Positions 45,170-54,673 of a stretch of DNA of 64,000 nt are shown in pieces. The position numbers and the translations under genes were made by a program. The notes under the pieces were generated by a model. The model was not told the DNA's origin. It made no database searches and worked only from the letters and a program-made list of their open reading frames with translations. The DNA comes from Pantoea sp. BAV 3049 (GTDB taxonomy: Bacteria; Pseudomonadota; Gammaproteobacteria; Enterobacterales; Enterobacteriaceae). Each line of letters opens with the position of its first letter. Within the stretch, counting starts at the first letter, position 1. Location of the stretch: contig NZ_WHOY01000031.1 of the NCBI RefSeq assembly GCF_009765445.1, forward strand, positions 2,910,884 to 2,974,883. Reading direction: 5' to 3'.

Positions 45170-46117
45170 CTACTCGACGTTTTCTGCAACACTGCCGTTA
45201 CTGACCATATCTGCCGCTTTCTGTTTCTTATAGCTCAGCGCGGCGGCCGGGACCGGCGAGGCCTTACCGGTTTCCATCCAGGTCCGCAGACGGTTAGCGT
45301 CAGCAAAATGGGTATATTTACCGAAGGCATCCATCACCACCAGCGCCACCGGACGCTGATTGATCACCGTACGCATCACCAGACAGTGACCGGCTTCATT
45401 AGTAAAACCGGTTTTGGTCAGCTGGATATTCCAGTCCGGGCGATAAACCAGATGATTGGTGTTACGGAAGGGCAGAGTGTAGTTCGGGCTTTTGAAGGTC
45501 GCCATGTCTTCATGGGTGGTGCTGAGCTGGCCAATCAGCGGGTAGCGTTTGGTGGCAATCAGCAGTTTAGTCAGGTCGCGTGCCGTTGAAACGTTCTCGA
45601 CAGACAGGCCGGTCGGCTCAACGTAGCGGGTATGGGTCATGCCCAGTTCGCGGGCTTTGGCATTCATCGCGCGGATAAAAGCGTCGTAGCCGCCCGGATA
45701 GTGATGAGCCAGGCTGGCTGCCGCACGGTTTTCAGAGGACATCAGCGCCAACAGCATCATATTTTTACGGCTGATTTCACTGTTCAGACGCACGCGGGAG
45801 TAAACGCCGCGCATCTCTGGCGTATGGCTGATATCCACATTCAGCATCTCGTCCATCGGCAGATGGGCATCCAGCGTCACCATCACCGTCATCAGTTTGG
45901 TGATTGAGGCCATTGGACGAACCAGATCGGGGTGGCTGGCGTAAATCACCTTATTGCTGTTGAGGTCGACGATCATCGCGCTGCCAGAGGCGATTTGCGG
46001 CTGTGTCAGAGGGGCCACATCAACGAGACGATTGCTGGCATCGGCCTGAGGCACGAAAACCTGTCCAGAAAAAAGCAAAGCCAGACTCAAGAGAGATATG
46101 CGAATTTTTGCAGGCAT
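45170..46117 (-). CDS. pbpG: D-alanyl-D-alanine endopeptidase PbpG (PBP7)
   Basis: A 315-residue (E. coli 310) periplasmic serine DD-endopeptidase that cuts peptidoglycan cross-links. A signal peptide (cut near FVPQADA) precedes the S11 peptidase domain; SITKLM (SxxK), SENRA (SxN) and KTGF (KTG) are the three active-site motifs. The C-terminal tail is short. yohC lies upstream on the same strand, as in E. coli. Confidence 0.95.
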   Translation of the reverse strand: MPAKIRISLLSLALLFSGQVFVPQADASNRLVDVAPLTQPQIASGSAMIVDLNSNKVIYASHPDLVRPMASITKLMTVMVTLDAHLPMDEMLNVDISHTPEMRGVYSRVRLNSEISRKNMMLLALMSSENRAAASLAHHYPGGYDAFIRAMNAKARELGMTHTRYVEPTGLSVENVSTARDLTKLLIATKRYPLIGQLSTTHEDMATFKSPNYTLPFRNTNHLVYRPDWNIQLTKTGFTNEAGHCLVMRTVINQRPVALVVMDAFGKYTHFADANRLRTWMETGKASPVPAAALSYKKQKAADMVSNGSVAENVE

Positions 46118-46266
46118 CTTTTAAAAACTTAACCGGGGAGTGATTCAGGTGCGACACGGCCGCACGCCGCCACCGCGAAAAGCAGGCCTCACGGGGCTGG
46201 CTAGCGCATAATACGCCGGAGACTAAGGTTTTTCCTACAGGATATTCGTTTCTGAGCGTTAATGAG

Positions 46267-46290
46267 CTGCCGCCGGTAACCCGGCGGCAG
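46267..46290 (-). terminator. Hairpin after yohC, possible terminator
   Basis: CTGCCGCC and GGCGGCAG form a perfect 8-base stem seven bases past the yohC stop on the minus strand. There is no U tract, so it may be a weak terminator or an RNA end-stabilising hairpin. Confidence 0.4.
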
Positions 46291-46296
46291 AAAATG

Positions 46297-46884
46297 TCAG
46301 AAAAGTTGATAACCGTAACCCCATAACACCACGGTCAGGGCCATTAATACTTCAAATACCAGAATGCCAATTGCCAGCGTTGAGCCGGAAAAACGCAGGC
46401 TCTCTTCGCGGTCAATATTCAGAAACATTGGGATACCGACGTAGAGTAAATAGCCGGTATAGACCAGAGCCAGCGCACCGACAAAAACGCATAGCCAGAC
46501 CAGCGGATAGAGCGCGACCAGCCCACTGATAAACAACGGCGTTGCCACATATCCGGCAAACACGGTACAGCGGCGCAGACCCGGGCGCTGCGGGTAGTCA
46601 CGGGCCATCCAGTAAATCACCCTGCCCATTACCGCCACTCCGCCGAGGATCAGGGCATAGAAAAGAATCGCCAGAGCAAAGGCGTTAAACAGTGAGAGAG
46701 GGATGTTTTGCTGAGAGCCAAGATCCCAGCCAAACTGCGTGGTGCCGATAAACGCACAGATCACCGGGATCAGTGCCATAAGCAGGACGTGGTGCGTGTA
46801 GTGATGAGAGACCGTTTCGTTCTCTTGCTTGATATCACGCATCTCCCGGTCAGGATGCGCAAGAAGTCCCCAGACATGGTTCAT
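46297..46884 (-). CDS. yohC: YIP1-family inner-membrane protein YohC
   Basis: A 195-residue protein with five predicted membrane segments (for example VLLMALIPVICAFIG near residue 35). HVWGLLAHPDREMRDI near the N-terminus is nearly identical to E. coli YohC. Function is unknown. It is placed between pbpG and yohD, as in E. coli. Confidence 0.9.
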   Translation of the reverse strand: MNHVWGLLAHPDREMRDIKQENETVSHHYTHHVLLMALIPVICAFIGTTQFGWDLGSQQNIPLSLFNAFALAILFYALILGGVAVMGRVIYWMARDYPQRPGLRRCTVFAGYVATPLFISGLVALYPLVWLCVFVGALALVYTGYLLYVGIPMFLNIDREESLRFSGSTLAIGILVFEVLMALTVVLWGYGYQLF

Positions 46885-47090
46885 ATCTTCACTCCTCTGC
46901 TACAACGAGCCGCCGGTCAGTGGGAAGATGGCGGATTACTTCAAGTATAAATGGTCGTGACATGTTTGTTTTTTCGCCAGACTGACTTCGCGCTAATCAA
47001 TTCAATTTGCAGTAAAAAAAAACACAAATATCGCTAACTTTCAGCCAGGTTTAAGCCAAAGCGGTTAGACTTACCTGCTTTACAGTCAAA

Positions 47091-47198
47091 ATAATTCAAG
47101 CTACAGGAACACGGCCAGCGAGCAAATCCGCTGGAACTTACTTAAGTGAGAGACAGAGGTGCGCTCGTGCAGCCAACACACCTGTAGCTTGAAGTATG
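47091..47198. repeat. ERIC intergenic repeat
   Basis: A 13-base perfect inverted repeat, TTCAAGCTACAGG (47095-47107) and CCTGTAGCTTGAA (47181-47193), encloses a region matching the ERIC core (AATCCGCTGGAACTTACTTA, then AGTGAGAGACAGAGGTGCGC, compare AAGTAAGTGACTGGGGTGAGCG). Ends and core order are those of ERIC elements, about 108 bases here compared with 127 for the full form. It lies in the 350-base gap between yohC and yohD; the AT-rich 46930-47060 before it holds the divergent promoters. ERICs are non-coding and transcribed with neighbouring genes. Confidence 0.85.
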
Positions 47199-47233
47199 GA
47201 GGCTAAGCGCATCAACCGCAGGAGGAAGGGCAT

Positions 47234-47833
47234 ATGGATGTCAATCATCTGATCTCGCAGTACGGTTATCTGGCGCTGTTTATTGGCTGTATTGCCGAAG
47301 GGGAAACGTTCACGCTGCTGGGCGGCGTGGCGGCGCATGAAGGGCTGTTACACTATGGCCTGGTGGTTCTGGTCGCTATGGCTGGCGGCATCCTGGGCGA
47401 TACCGCCCTGTTCTTTGTTGGCCGCCACTACGGTTCGGCGATCCTGAAGCGGTTTAAAAAGCATCAGAAGCAGATCGCTAAAGCCAACAAACTGATCCAC
47501 AAACGTCCGGTCCTGTTTGTGATCGGTGTAAGATTTATGTACGGCCTGCGCATTCTTGGCCCGATTATTATCGGAGCCAGCAGGCTGAAACCACAAAAAT
47601 TCTTATTGCTCAACGTGATTGGTGCGGTGGCGTGGGCGCTGATTTTCGTCACTCTTGGCTACGTGGGCGGCCAGGTGATTGCCCCGTGGTTGCACACGCT
47701 GGATCACCACCTGAAGAAACTGTTCTGGGTGCTGCTGGCGATAGCGGTAGTCTGGGGGATCCGGCTGTACTATAAGCACCGCTCGGATCGCCAGCCAGAT
47801 GACGAGGAAGAGGACGATCCTAAAGCTGGGTGA
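47234..47833 (+). CDS. yohD: DedA-family inner-membrane protein YohD
   Basis: A 199-residue (E. coli 192) DedA-family membrane protein. EGETFTLLGGVAAHEG and GDTALFFVGRHYG near the N-terminus and VIGVRFMYGLRILGPIIIGAS are the conserved loops (reentrant hairpins, with the family glutamate and arginine). DedA proteins move lipid carriers or flip phospholipids and help maintain proton motive force. AGGAGGAAGGG gives a strong ribosome site. An ERIC element lies just upstream, inside the leader or promoter region. Confidence 0.93.
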   Translation: MDVNHLISQYGYLALFIGCIAEGETFTLLGGVAAHEGLLHYGLVVLVAMAGGILGDTALFFVGRHYGSAILKRFKKHQKQIAKANKLIHKRPVLFVIGVRFMYGLRILGPIIIGASRLKPQKFLLLNVIGAVAWALIFVTLGYVGGQVIAPWLHTLDHHLKKLFWVLLAIAVVWGIRLYYKHRSDRQPDDEEEDDPKAG

Positions 47834-47839
47834 ATTCCG

Positions 47840-48616
47840 TCACTTCTGCATAAAGAACTGCGGATTAGCCAGCATAAAACCACCGTCAACAACAAATGAC
47901 TGACCGGTAGTGTAGGTCGACCACTGCGAGCAGAGCCATGCAACCAGACTGGCCACTTCCCGCGTGTCGCCCGGCCTGCCTGCCGGGATTTCCGGTATTG
48001 AAATGCGGTGTGCATCTTCATTGGTCATGTTATTGATCGGTGTGGCAATTGCGCCGGGTGCCACCGAGTTGACCAGAACTTTATGCGGTATCAGGCTCAG
48101 CGCCATGGATTTAGTCAGGCCGCCCAGTGCATGTTTCGCTGCGGTGTAAGCCACCGATCCCGGCAGCGGCGTGTGCTCATGCACCGAGGTAATATTGATA
48201 ATTCTGCCGCCTTGCCCCTGTTTGACCATGTGACGCGCCGCAATCTGCGAGCAAAGAAAGGCTCCGTCCACGTCTACCGAAAAAACCTTACGCCAGTCTT
48301 CAAAGGTGGTCTCCAGAAAATCGGCTTTCAGGTTTGCACCGGCGTTATTGACCAGCACGTCAATCCGCCCAAGTCGGGCAATCAGCGCTTCCAGTGAACG
48401 ACTGCCTTCCTGCGGGTCGCCCAAATCTATTTGCTCAATTTCGGCCTTTTTACCCAGTTCCCTGACCTGCCGGGCCGTCTCTTCCGCGCCCTTACTCTCC
48501 GACCGCCAGGTAATACCCAGGTCAAAACCCTGCTGCGCCAGCATTACGGCACACGCCTGTCCGATACCGGAATTCGAACCGGTCACAATAGCCACTTTAT
48601 TCTCTGGGATGCTCAT
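47840..48616 (-). CDS. yohF: SDR-family oxidoreductase YohF
   Basis: A 258-residue short-chain dehydrogenase (E. coli 253). TGSNSGIG at residues 10-17 binds the cofactor, NNAGAN follows, and the catalytic YTAAK is at about residue 160. ITSVHEHTPLP and the C-terminal FVVDGGFMLANPQF are almost identical to E. coli. The ATG at 48616 (AAGGAGAGAACC upstream) matches the E. coli start better than the longer frame. It converges with yohD. Function is unknown. Confidence 0.92.
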   Translation of the reverse strand: MSIPENKVAIVTGSNSGIGQACAVMLAQQGFDLGITWRSESKGAEETARQVRELGKKAEIEQIDLGDPQEGSRSLEALIARLGRIDVLVNNAGANLKADFLETTFEDWRKVFSVDVDGAFLCSQIAARHMVKQGQGGRIINITSVHEHTPLPGSVAYTAAKHALGGLTKSMALSLIPHKVLVNSVAPGAIATPINNMTNEDAHRISIPEIPAGRPGDTREVASLVAWLCSQWSTYTTGQSFVVDGGFMLANPQFFMQK

Positions 48617-48763
48617 GGTTCTCTCCTTTTTCATGGTGATAGCCTTCAGCAAGTATAGAAGAGGAAAAAAGACGCTGGTTTACACCTCGTTGCGCTTCCC
48701 TGCCCCGTAACGCGCAGCCAGTGACTATAGTTAGCGGTAACACCGACAACGCCGGGGAATGGA

Positions 48764-50578
48764 ATGAGCAAAATAAAACGTAAGATTGAAGACCACGGAG
48801 TGATCGGTGATTTGCGCACCTGCGCACTGATAGCCAACGATGGCACCATCGATTATTTCTGCTGGCCCAACCTTGATAGCCCCTCGGTCTTTACCGCGCT
48901 GCTGGATGGCGATGAGGCCGGATTATTCACTATCGCACCCGACTGGCAGGGAGCGCGTCAGCAACAACTCTACCTGCCGGATACCACCATTCTGCAAACC
49001 CGCTGGCTGGCGAAGGAAGGCGTGGCTGAAATCACTGACTACATGCCGCTGTGCCAGCAGGAAGAACGGCAGCCAAGAATTATACGGCGGGTTAAAGTGG
49101 TCCATGGCACTGCGACCTTCGGCCTGCGCTGTGCGCCAGTACATGATTATGCCCGGGCTACAACCCGCGCCAGTAAGCAGGCTAATTGCGTGCTGTTCAG
49201 CGCGAAAGATCAGCCCACTCTTCGCCTGTGCGGCAACGTCGATTTTGCCGTGGAAAAAAACGCCGCTATCGCTACGTTCACCCTGAAGGCAGGCGAATGC
49301 AGGGAGTTTGTGCTTGGCTGCGCCGACGATGAACATCTGGATAAAGAGAACACCGAAAACTGCTTCAACGAGACGCTGCATTTCTGGCGGCACTGGAGTG
49401 CCCAGAGCACCTATCATGGCCGCTGGCAGGAGATGGTCAATCGCTCGGCGCTGACGCTTAAGCTGCTGACCTCGTGGAAACATGGCTCTATTGCTGCGGC
49501 GGCCACTTTTGGACTGCCGGAGGAGCTGGGCGGAGAGCGCAACTGGGACTATCGCGCTTCCTGGATCAGGGACGCCTCTTTCAGCATGTACGCGCTGATG
49601 CGCCTGGGCTATGTGGATGAAGCCCGCCATTTCACCCACTGGGTCGGCCGTTGTGTGGAGAACAGCCATAACGATGCGGAGAAGCTGCAGGTGATGTATC
49701 GCCTCGACAGCGGCACCGAACTGCATGAAAGCGAATTGCTGAACCTGTCGGGCTATGCTGATTCCACTCCGGTCAGGATCGGTAACGACGCCTGGCGTCA
49801 GTCTCAGCTGGATATCTACGGCGAGCTGATGGATGCCGTTTATCTCGCCAACAAATACGGTGAAGCTATCTCCCATCGCGGCTGGGCGCACGTCACCAAA
49901 ATGATTGATTTTGTGTGCGAAAACTGGAACCAGGCCGACGCCGGGATCTGGGAGATGCGCGGCGAACCGCAGCATTTTCTGCACTCGCGGCTGATGTGCT
50001 GGGTCGCGCTGGATCGTGCAGTACGCCTCGGTGAAAAACGTTCCCTCTCTTTCCCTTACGACCGCTGGTGTAAAACCCGCGATGAAATTCGCGAGGATAT
50101 CTGGAGCAATTTCTGGAATGAAGCGCGCGGGCATTTTACCGCCACCCGCCACGGTGATTTTGTCGATGCCTCGATGCTGCTGATGCCATTGGTGCGCTTT
50201 GTTGGCGCGACCGATCCTGACTGGCTGTCCACGCTGGATACCATCAAAGAGAAGCTGGTCAGCGACGGGCTGGTACGCCGCTATAACCTTGAGGAAACCC
50301 CGGCTGACGGATTGCAGGGCGAGGAAGGCGCTTTCACCGCCTGTTCATTCTGGTATGTTGAGTGTCTGGCACGAGCGGGCCGGGTTAATGAAGCGCATTT
50401 CGAATTTGAAAAGCTTTTGAGCTACGCTAACCCGCTCGGACTGTATGCGGAAGAGTTCGATCGTCAGGGGCGTGCGCTGGGCAATACACCGCAGGCGCTG
50501 AGTCATCTGGCGCTGATCAGCGCCGCCTTTTTCCTGAACCGGAAACTGAACGGCGACGATCCACTGTGGCAACCCTGA
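48764..50578 (+). CDS. Glycoside hydrolase family 15 protein
   Basis: A 604-residue soluble protein. The N-terminal beta-rich domain (residues about 1-220, starting VIGDLRTCALIANDGTIDYF) and the (alpha/alpha)6 barrel with ERNWDYRASWIRDASFSMYA (general-acid region, about 250) and EEGAFTACSFWYVE (about 515) define GH15. Bacterial cytoplasmic GH15 enzymes include glucoamylases, glucodextranases and trehalases; no signal peptide is seen. The substrate is likely an alpha-glucan or trehalose, unproven. It is divergent from yohF. Confidence 0.85.
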   Translation: MSKIKRKIEDHGVIGDLRTCALIANDGTIDYFCWPNLDSPSVFTALLDGDEAGLFTIAPDWQGARQQQLYLPDTTILQTRWLAKEGVAEITDYMPLCQQEERQPRIIRRVKVVHGTATFGLRCAPVHDYARATTRASKQANCVLFSAKDQPTLRLCGNVDFAVEKNAAIATFTLKAGECREFVLGCADDEHLDKENTENCFNETLHFWRHWSAQSTYHGRWQEMVNRSALTLKLLTSWKHGSIAAAATFGLPEELGGERNWDYRASWIRDASFSMYALMRLGYVDEARHFTHWVGRCVENSHNDAEKLQVMYRLDSGTELHESELLNLSGYADSTPVRIGNDAWRQSQLDIYGELMDAVYLANKYGEAISHRGWAHVTKMIDFVCENWNQADAGIWEMRGEPQHFLHSRLMCWVALDRAVRLGEKRSLSFPYDRWCKTRDEIREDIWSNFWNEARGHFTATRHGDFVDASMLLMPLVRFVGATDPDWLSTLDTIKEKLVSDGLVRRYNLEETPADGLQGEEGAFTACSFWYVECLARAGRVNEAHFEFEKLLSYANPLGLYAEEFDRQGRALGNTPQALSHLALISAAFFLNRKLNGDDPLWQP

Positions 50579-50761
50579 AGACAAATTGTGCCTTTTCCCA
50601 GTCCGGAACCGGCTTTACAGATAATTCTGCGTAAAGTTAGTTCAACTGTTACAAATGCTGGTTTCATCGAGATAATTATGACCATATAATGTGCAGCCGG
50701 TCACACCTGACCGGCACAGGCTCATTTATCCACTGATCACATGGCGCTACACCTGAAGAAT

Positions 50762-52066
50762 ATGAAAAAGAGCATCCGCGCATTAGCCGCTTTAGCCCTG
50801 GCCGTAACGGCATACAGCCACTCAGCCTTTGCCGTTGTTTATACTTTGCCAGCCGCAAACAGCCGTCTGATTGGCCAGAATCTTGAAATAACCCTCCCTC
50901 AGGACAGCAAACTTCCGCTGGAAGCCTTTGCTGCGCAGTATCAGATGGGCCTGAGCAATATGCTCGAAGCCAACCCGGGTGTGGATGTTTATCTGCCAAA
51001 AGCAGGCAGCAAACTGATTATTCCTCAGCAGCTGATCCTGCCAGACGCCCCGCGTGAAGGCATCGTGATCAACAGCGCGGAGATGCGCCTGTACTACTAT
51101 CCGAAAGGCACCAACACCGTAGTGGTGCTGCCGGTCGGCGTGGGCGAGCTGGGTAAAGATACCCCGATCAACTGGACCACCGCCGTTGAGCGTAAGAAAG
51201 ATGGCCCGACCTGGACGCCCACCAAAAAGATGCACGCAGACTCCGTGGCTGCCGGTGCGCCACTGCCTGCGGTCTTCCCTGCCGGCCCGGATAACCCGAT
51301 GGGCCTGTATGCGCTGTACATCGGCCGTTTGTATGCCATCCACGGCACTAATGCCAACTTCGGTATCGGTCTTCGCGTAAGCCACGGCTGCGTGCGTCTG
51401 CGTGCTGATGACATCAAATGGCTGTTCGACAACGTGCCGGTTGGCACCCGCGTGCAGTTTATCGACCAGCCGATCAAAGCCACCGTTGAGCCTGACGGTT
51501 CCCGTCTGGTGGAGGTGCATAACCCACTGTCGCAGACCGAAGAGCAGTTTAACTCTCGCGAGCCAATTCCTCTGAGCATTACTCCGGTAGTGAACAAAGT
51601 GGTATCGGATGCCAGTGTTGATACCGCCGCGATGGAAGATGCACTGAAAGCCCGTACCGGCATGCCGACCAAAGTAAACGGCGCAGCGGACAATGGCTAT
51701 GCTGCACCGATTGCCGTGCAGGAGATGGAAGGAGCTATGCCGAAAGAAGAGCCAATGACCCCGGTGACTAACCAGGGCGCTAACGTGGTGAATCAGAACG
51801 CTGCTCCGGCTGATGCTAACGCGCCAGCAAACAGCGGTGCGCCAGCGGTCAACCCGGAAACCGGTGAGCAGGATCAGCAGGCTGTACCTCAGACCCCGTC
51901 CACCGATTCACCTGCGCAGCAGCAGGCTCCGGCGGCCCCAGCCGCACCGGATAACAGCACCTTCGTGGTGCCGAAGCAGCCAGGCCCGATTTACGAAAAC
52001 AAACCGGCCTCTGTGCCTGCCAAAGCCGCCGCTCCGGCAGCTGCGACAGTTAACAGCCAGTCTTAA
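50762..52066 (+). CDS. ldtB: L,D-transpeptidase LdtB (YbiS-like) with long Pro/Ala/Gln tail
   Basis: Attaches Braun lipoprotein to peptidoglycan in the periplasm. From the ATG at 50762 there are 434 residues: signal peptide ([20 protein letters not shown], cut after AFA), a LysM-like domain to about 95, and the YkuD catalytic domain with [20 protein letters not shown] (catalytic histidine and cysteine). The body closely matches E. coli YbiS (306 aa), and [20 protein letters not shown] is identical. After about residue 306 a 125-residue low-complexity tail rich in Pro, Ala, Gln, Asn and Val follows, which E. coli lacks. A strong terminator follows the gene. Confidence 0.92.
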   Translation: MKKSIRALAALALAVTAYSHSAFAVVYTLPAANSRLIGQNLEITLPQDSKLPLEAFAAQYQMGLSNMLEANPGVDVYLPKAGSKLIIPQQLILPDAPREGIVINSAEMRLYYYPKGTNTVVVLPVGVGELGKDTPINWTTAVERKKDGPTWTPTKKMHADSVAAGAPLPAVFPAGPDNPMGLYALYIGRLYAIHGTNANFGIGLRVSHGCVRLRADDIKWLFDNVPVGTRVQFIDQPIKATVEPDGSRLVEVHNPLSQTEEQFNSREPIPLSITPVVNKVVSDASVDTAAMEDALKARTGMPTKVNGAADNGYAAPIAVQEMEGAMPKEEPMTPVTNQGANVVNQNAAPADANAPANSGAPAVNPETGEQDQQAVPQTPSTDSPAQQQAPAAPAAPDNSTFVVPKQPGPIYENKPASVPAKAAAPAAATVNSQS

Positions 52067-52084
52067 TCACTGCTGTGCGAAGAA

Positions 52085-52110
52085 ACGGGCCCTGACGGCC
52101 CGTTTTTTTT
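52085..52110 (+). terminator. Intrinsic terminator after ldtB
   Basis: ACGGGCC and GGCCCGT form a perfect 7-base stem with a 5-base loop, followed by eight Ts. It also faces the end of the CorA-like remnant. Confidence 0.92.
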
Positions 52111-52120
52111 ATCCAGTCCA

Positions 52121-52537
52121 TTACATTTTGTCCCGCCGACGCAATGCCAGCCACCCGGCCACGCAGGTAAACAGAGTCACCACCAGCACCAGCAAGATAA
52201 ATCCGTGGTGGTTGGTTGCCAGCGGGATACCACCAACGTTCATCCCGAAGAAACCCGCCACAATATTAATCGGCAGCGCCAGCACGGTGATCACCGTAAG
52301 GGTGTAAAGGGTACGGTTACTCTGCTCCAGCTGCCGGGAAGCAATCTCTTCCTGCAGCAGACGGATACGCTCGGTCAGGCCAATCAGATCGTTCAGCACC
52401 ACCGTAAACTCTTCGGTAAACTGACGCAGATCCTGCACCATGGCCGCCAACAAATCCGGCCTGCAGATGTCCACCGTACGCAACCTGATTATGGCGTGGG
52501 TGCTGACGCTGCCGGTCTCCATTTTACTTTCAGCCAC
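52121..52537 (-). pseudogene. CorA/ZntB-like transporter, 3' remnant
   Basis: The frame encodes only the last 130-odd residues of a CorA-superfamily divalent-cation channel (family length about 320): the coiled helix LTERIRLLQEEIASRQLEQS, then TLTVITVLALPINIVAGFFG and the pore motif GMNVGGIPL, the form typical of ZntB/CorA-like proteins. Upstream an in-frame TAA lies just before a GTG, and the next DNA is the start of ppk2 in the other direction. The cytoplasmic N-terminal domain is therefore missing and the gene cannot be complete. Confidence 0.75.
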
Positions 52538-52579
52538 CCTTTACTGGCTGTTTACACACTTTTAACCGGGAGACAATTT

Positions 52580-53172
52580 ATGGCTGTGCACGGTAATGAT
52601 TTCAGCAGCGAGCACTTTAACCAGCGACTGCTGCAGGAGTTCTATGACAGCTACGATGAAGAGCTGGAAATGGAACTGGACGACATCCGCTTTGGTGACC
52701 AGGCCGAGAAGCACGACGGTGACGAGAAAACCTGGCGCAGACACTATTTCCGCGAGCTGCTGCGTTTACAGGGCGAGCTGGTAAAACTGCAGGAATGGGT
52801 GACACGAACCGGTCACCGCGTGGTGATTATATTTGAAGGCCGTAGGAGCTGCGCTTCCTGAGCCGTATTCATGACCCGCTCAAACAGTGGAAGCTAAGCC
52901 CGATGGATCTGGAGAGCCGCCGCCTGTGGGAGGACTACACCGAGGCCAAAGAGGTGATGCTGGCCCGCACCCATATTGAGGAAGCGCCATGGTGGGTGGT
53001 GCAGGGCGTTGACAAGAAAAAAGCGCGTCTGAACTGCATCAGCCATCTGCTGCGTCAGATCCCCTATGAAGATGCCGAAGAGAAGAAAATTACGCTGCCG
53101 CCGCGTGAGCACAACGAAGACTATCGCCGCAGTCCGGTGCCGGAAAATATGATCGTACCGGAACTGTATTAA
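52580..53172 (+). pseudogene. ppk2: Polyphosphate kinase 2 gene with internal deletion
   Basis: The 5' part (ATG at 52580, MAVHGNDFSSEHFNQRLLQE) runs through LQEWVTRTGHRVVIIFEGR, the strand before the PPK2 Walker A loop, then shifts to RSCAS and stops at 52861. In another frame the 3' part resumes at ELRFLSRIHDPLKQWKLSPM and ends IVPELY. From family memory about 130 residues between FEGR and ELRF are lost: the Walker A loop (DAAGKGG), Walker B and lid. PPK2 phosphorylates nucleotides from polyphosphate; this copy cannot. Confidence 0.85.
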
Positions 53173-53268
53173 CCAAACAGAGCGGAGAAGGTCAGCTGCT
53201 GCACCGGTAATGCCATCATCCGGGCTGGCATTTTCCGCGCAGTACAGAGAGAATCCGCCCTGCTCTTC

Positions 53269-54465
53269 TCAGCTGGCCTGCACCACGGTGCGGGTCATCA
53301 TCTGTAACCGCAGGGTAATGGCAAACGCAAACAGCACCACCACCGCCGCCGCCAGATAGATCGAATCCACGCCCCAGTGCCCAATCAGCAGCCCGGCCAG
53401 TGGCCCGGTGATGCCAAGCCCGAAGTCAAGAAAGGCCGAATAGAGCCCCAGCGCCGATCCCTGATTCTGCGGTGCTACCTGCCTGATCGCCTCCACGCCC
53501 AGCGCCGGGAACACCAGCGAGAAGCCTGAGCCGGTGAGAAATGCCCCAACATCCACCATCAGCGAAGAGCTGCCCTGCCAAATCATCAGCAGCCCGATAC
53601 ATTCAATGGCGAAGGAAACCAGCGACACGCGGATGCCGCCAAAACGTCCGATATAGTTGCTGAACACCAGACGCATCGCCACAAAACCGAGGCTGAACAG
53701 CGTCAGCGAGAAAGCGGCTCCGCTCCAGTTATGGCTGGCGAAGTAGAGGGTGATAAAGGTGGCTATCGTTCCGAAACCAACGGTTCCCAGCCCCAGGCAC
53801 AGACCGTACAACCAGATGCGCGAGAACACTTTGTTGAACGGGATACGCTGACCCACCACCACCACCACCGCAGGACGCCGGGTGGCAAGCCAGAAGCCGT
53901 AGATCGCCATCAGCATAATCAGCACGGCAAAGCCTGGAATACCAAATGCGGAGTTGAGCAGCACGCCCAGTGGTGCACCCACCGCCATCGCCAGATAGGT
54001 CGCCACACCGTTCCAGGAGATAACGCGCGCACTCTGCACCGTACCGACAATGTTCATGCCCCACAAAATAGAACCGGTGGCCGTCAGGCTTTCGCCCAGC
54101 CCCAGCACCAGGCGGCCAATCGCCAGCAGGATCAGGCTGGTCAACGGATTAGCCTCGAACAGCACCGCCAGCAGGCTGAACAGACCGCTGGCACCGCACA
54201 GCACCAGACCCACCAGCACCACCTTTTTCGGACCCAGCAGATCGGCATAGCGCCCGGCCTGCGGACGGCTGATTAGCGTGGCAAAATACTGCAGGCTGAT
54301 AATCAGGCCAGCCATAAACGAGCTGTAGCCCAGCTTGTTATGCACATAGCCCGGCAACACCGCCAGCGGCAAGCCTATCGACAGGTAACAAAAGAAGGTA
54401 AAAACCACAACAGAGATAATGCGTTTGTTAAGCTGTGCATTGGATAATGCAGGGGTCGAAGACAT
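53269..54465 (-). CDS. MFS transporter, YfcJ/YhhS (UPF0226) family
   Basis: A 398-residue 12-helix transporter. The loop RPQAGRYADLLGPKKVV between helices 2 and 3 and RLVLGLGESLTATG in helix 4 match E. coli YfcJ (392 aa) and YhhS (405 aa), which are putative drug or sugar exporters. The last helix ends with a short basic tail. No ribosome site is clear. A perfect CRP consensus lies 20-35 bases upstream of the start. Confidence 0.83.
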   Translation of the reverse strand: MSSTPALSNAQLNKRIISVVVFTFFCYLSIGLPLAVLPGYVHNKLGYSSFMAGLIISLQYFATLISRPQAGRYADLLGPKKVVLVGLVLCGASGLFSLLAVLFEANPLTSLILLAIGRLVLGLGESLTATGSILWGMNIVGTVQSARVISWNGVATYLAMAVGAPLGVLLNSAFGIPGFAVLIMLMAIYGFWLATRRPAVVVVVGQRIPFNKVFSRIWLYGLCLGLGTVGFGTIATFITLYFASHNWSGAAFSLTLFSLGFVAMRLVFSNYIGRFGGIRVSLVSFAIECIGLLMIWQGSSSLMVDVGAFLTGSGFSLVFPALGVEAIRQVAPQNQGSALGLYSAFLDFGLGITGPLAGLLIGHWGVDSIYLAAAVVVLFAFAITLRLQMMTRTVVQAS

Positions 54466-54484
54466 GTCAGAGCCAAAAAATGTG

Positions 54485-54500
54485 TGTGATGTGGGTCACA
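54485..54500. promoter_or_regulatory. Perfect CRP consensus before the MFS gene
   Basis: TGTGA-TGTGGG-TCACA fits the CRP consensus TGTGA-N6-TCACA without mismatch. Its centre is only about 27 bases upstream of the MFS start codon, so it must overlap the promoter or leader; it could act as a repressor site or belong to a promoter with a short leader. FNR shares some features but needs a different half-site. Confidence 0.6.
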
Positions 54501-54673
54501 TCATACCCTTAGCACACTAAGAGATCCTGTGAAGAATATTGAGAAATGTGACCGTTTCCGTTAACAGCAGGTGAATGGCACTTATGCCAGCCGCTCTGAT
54601 CCGGGCATAAGGTAAATGTTAGCCGCTTTCGCCTTGCGAGGGCGGCCTGACAGAATAAAATTTTTTTCGCCGC

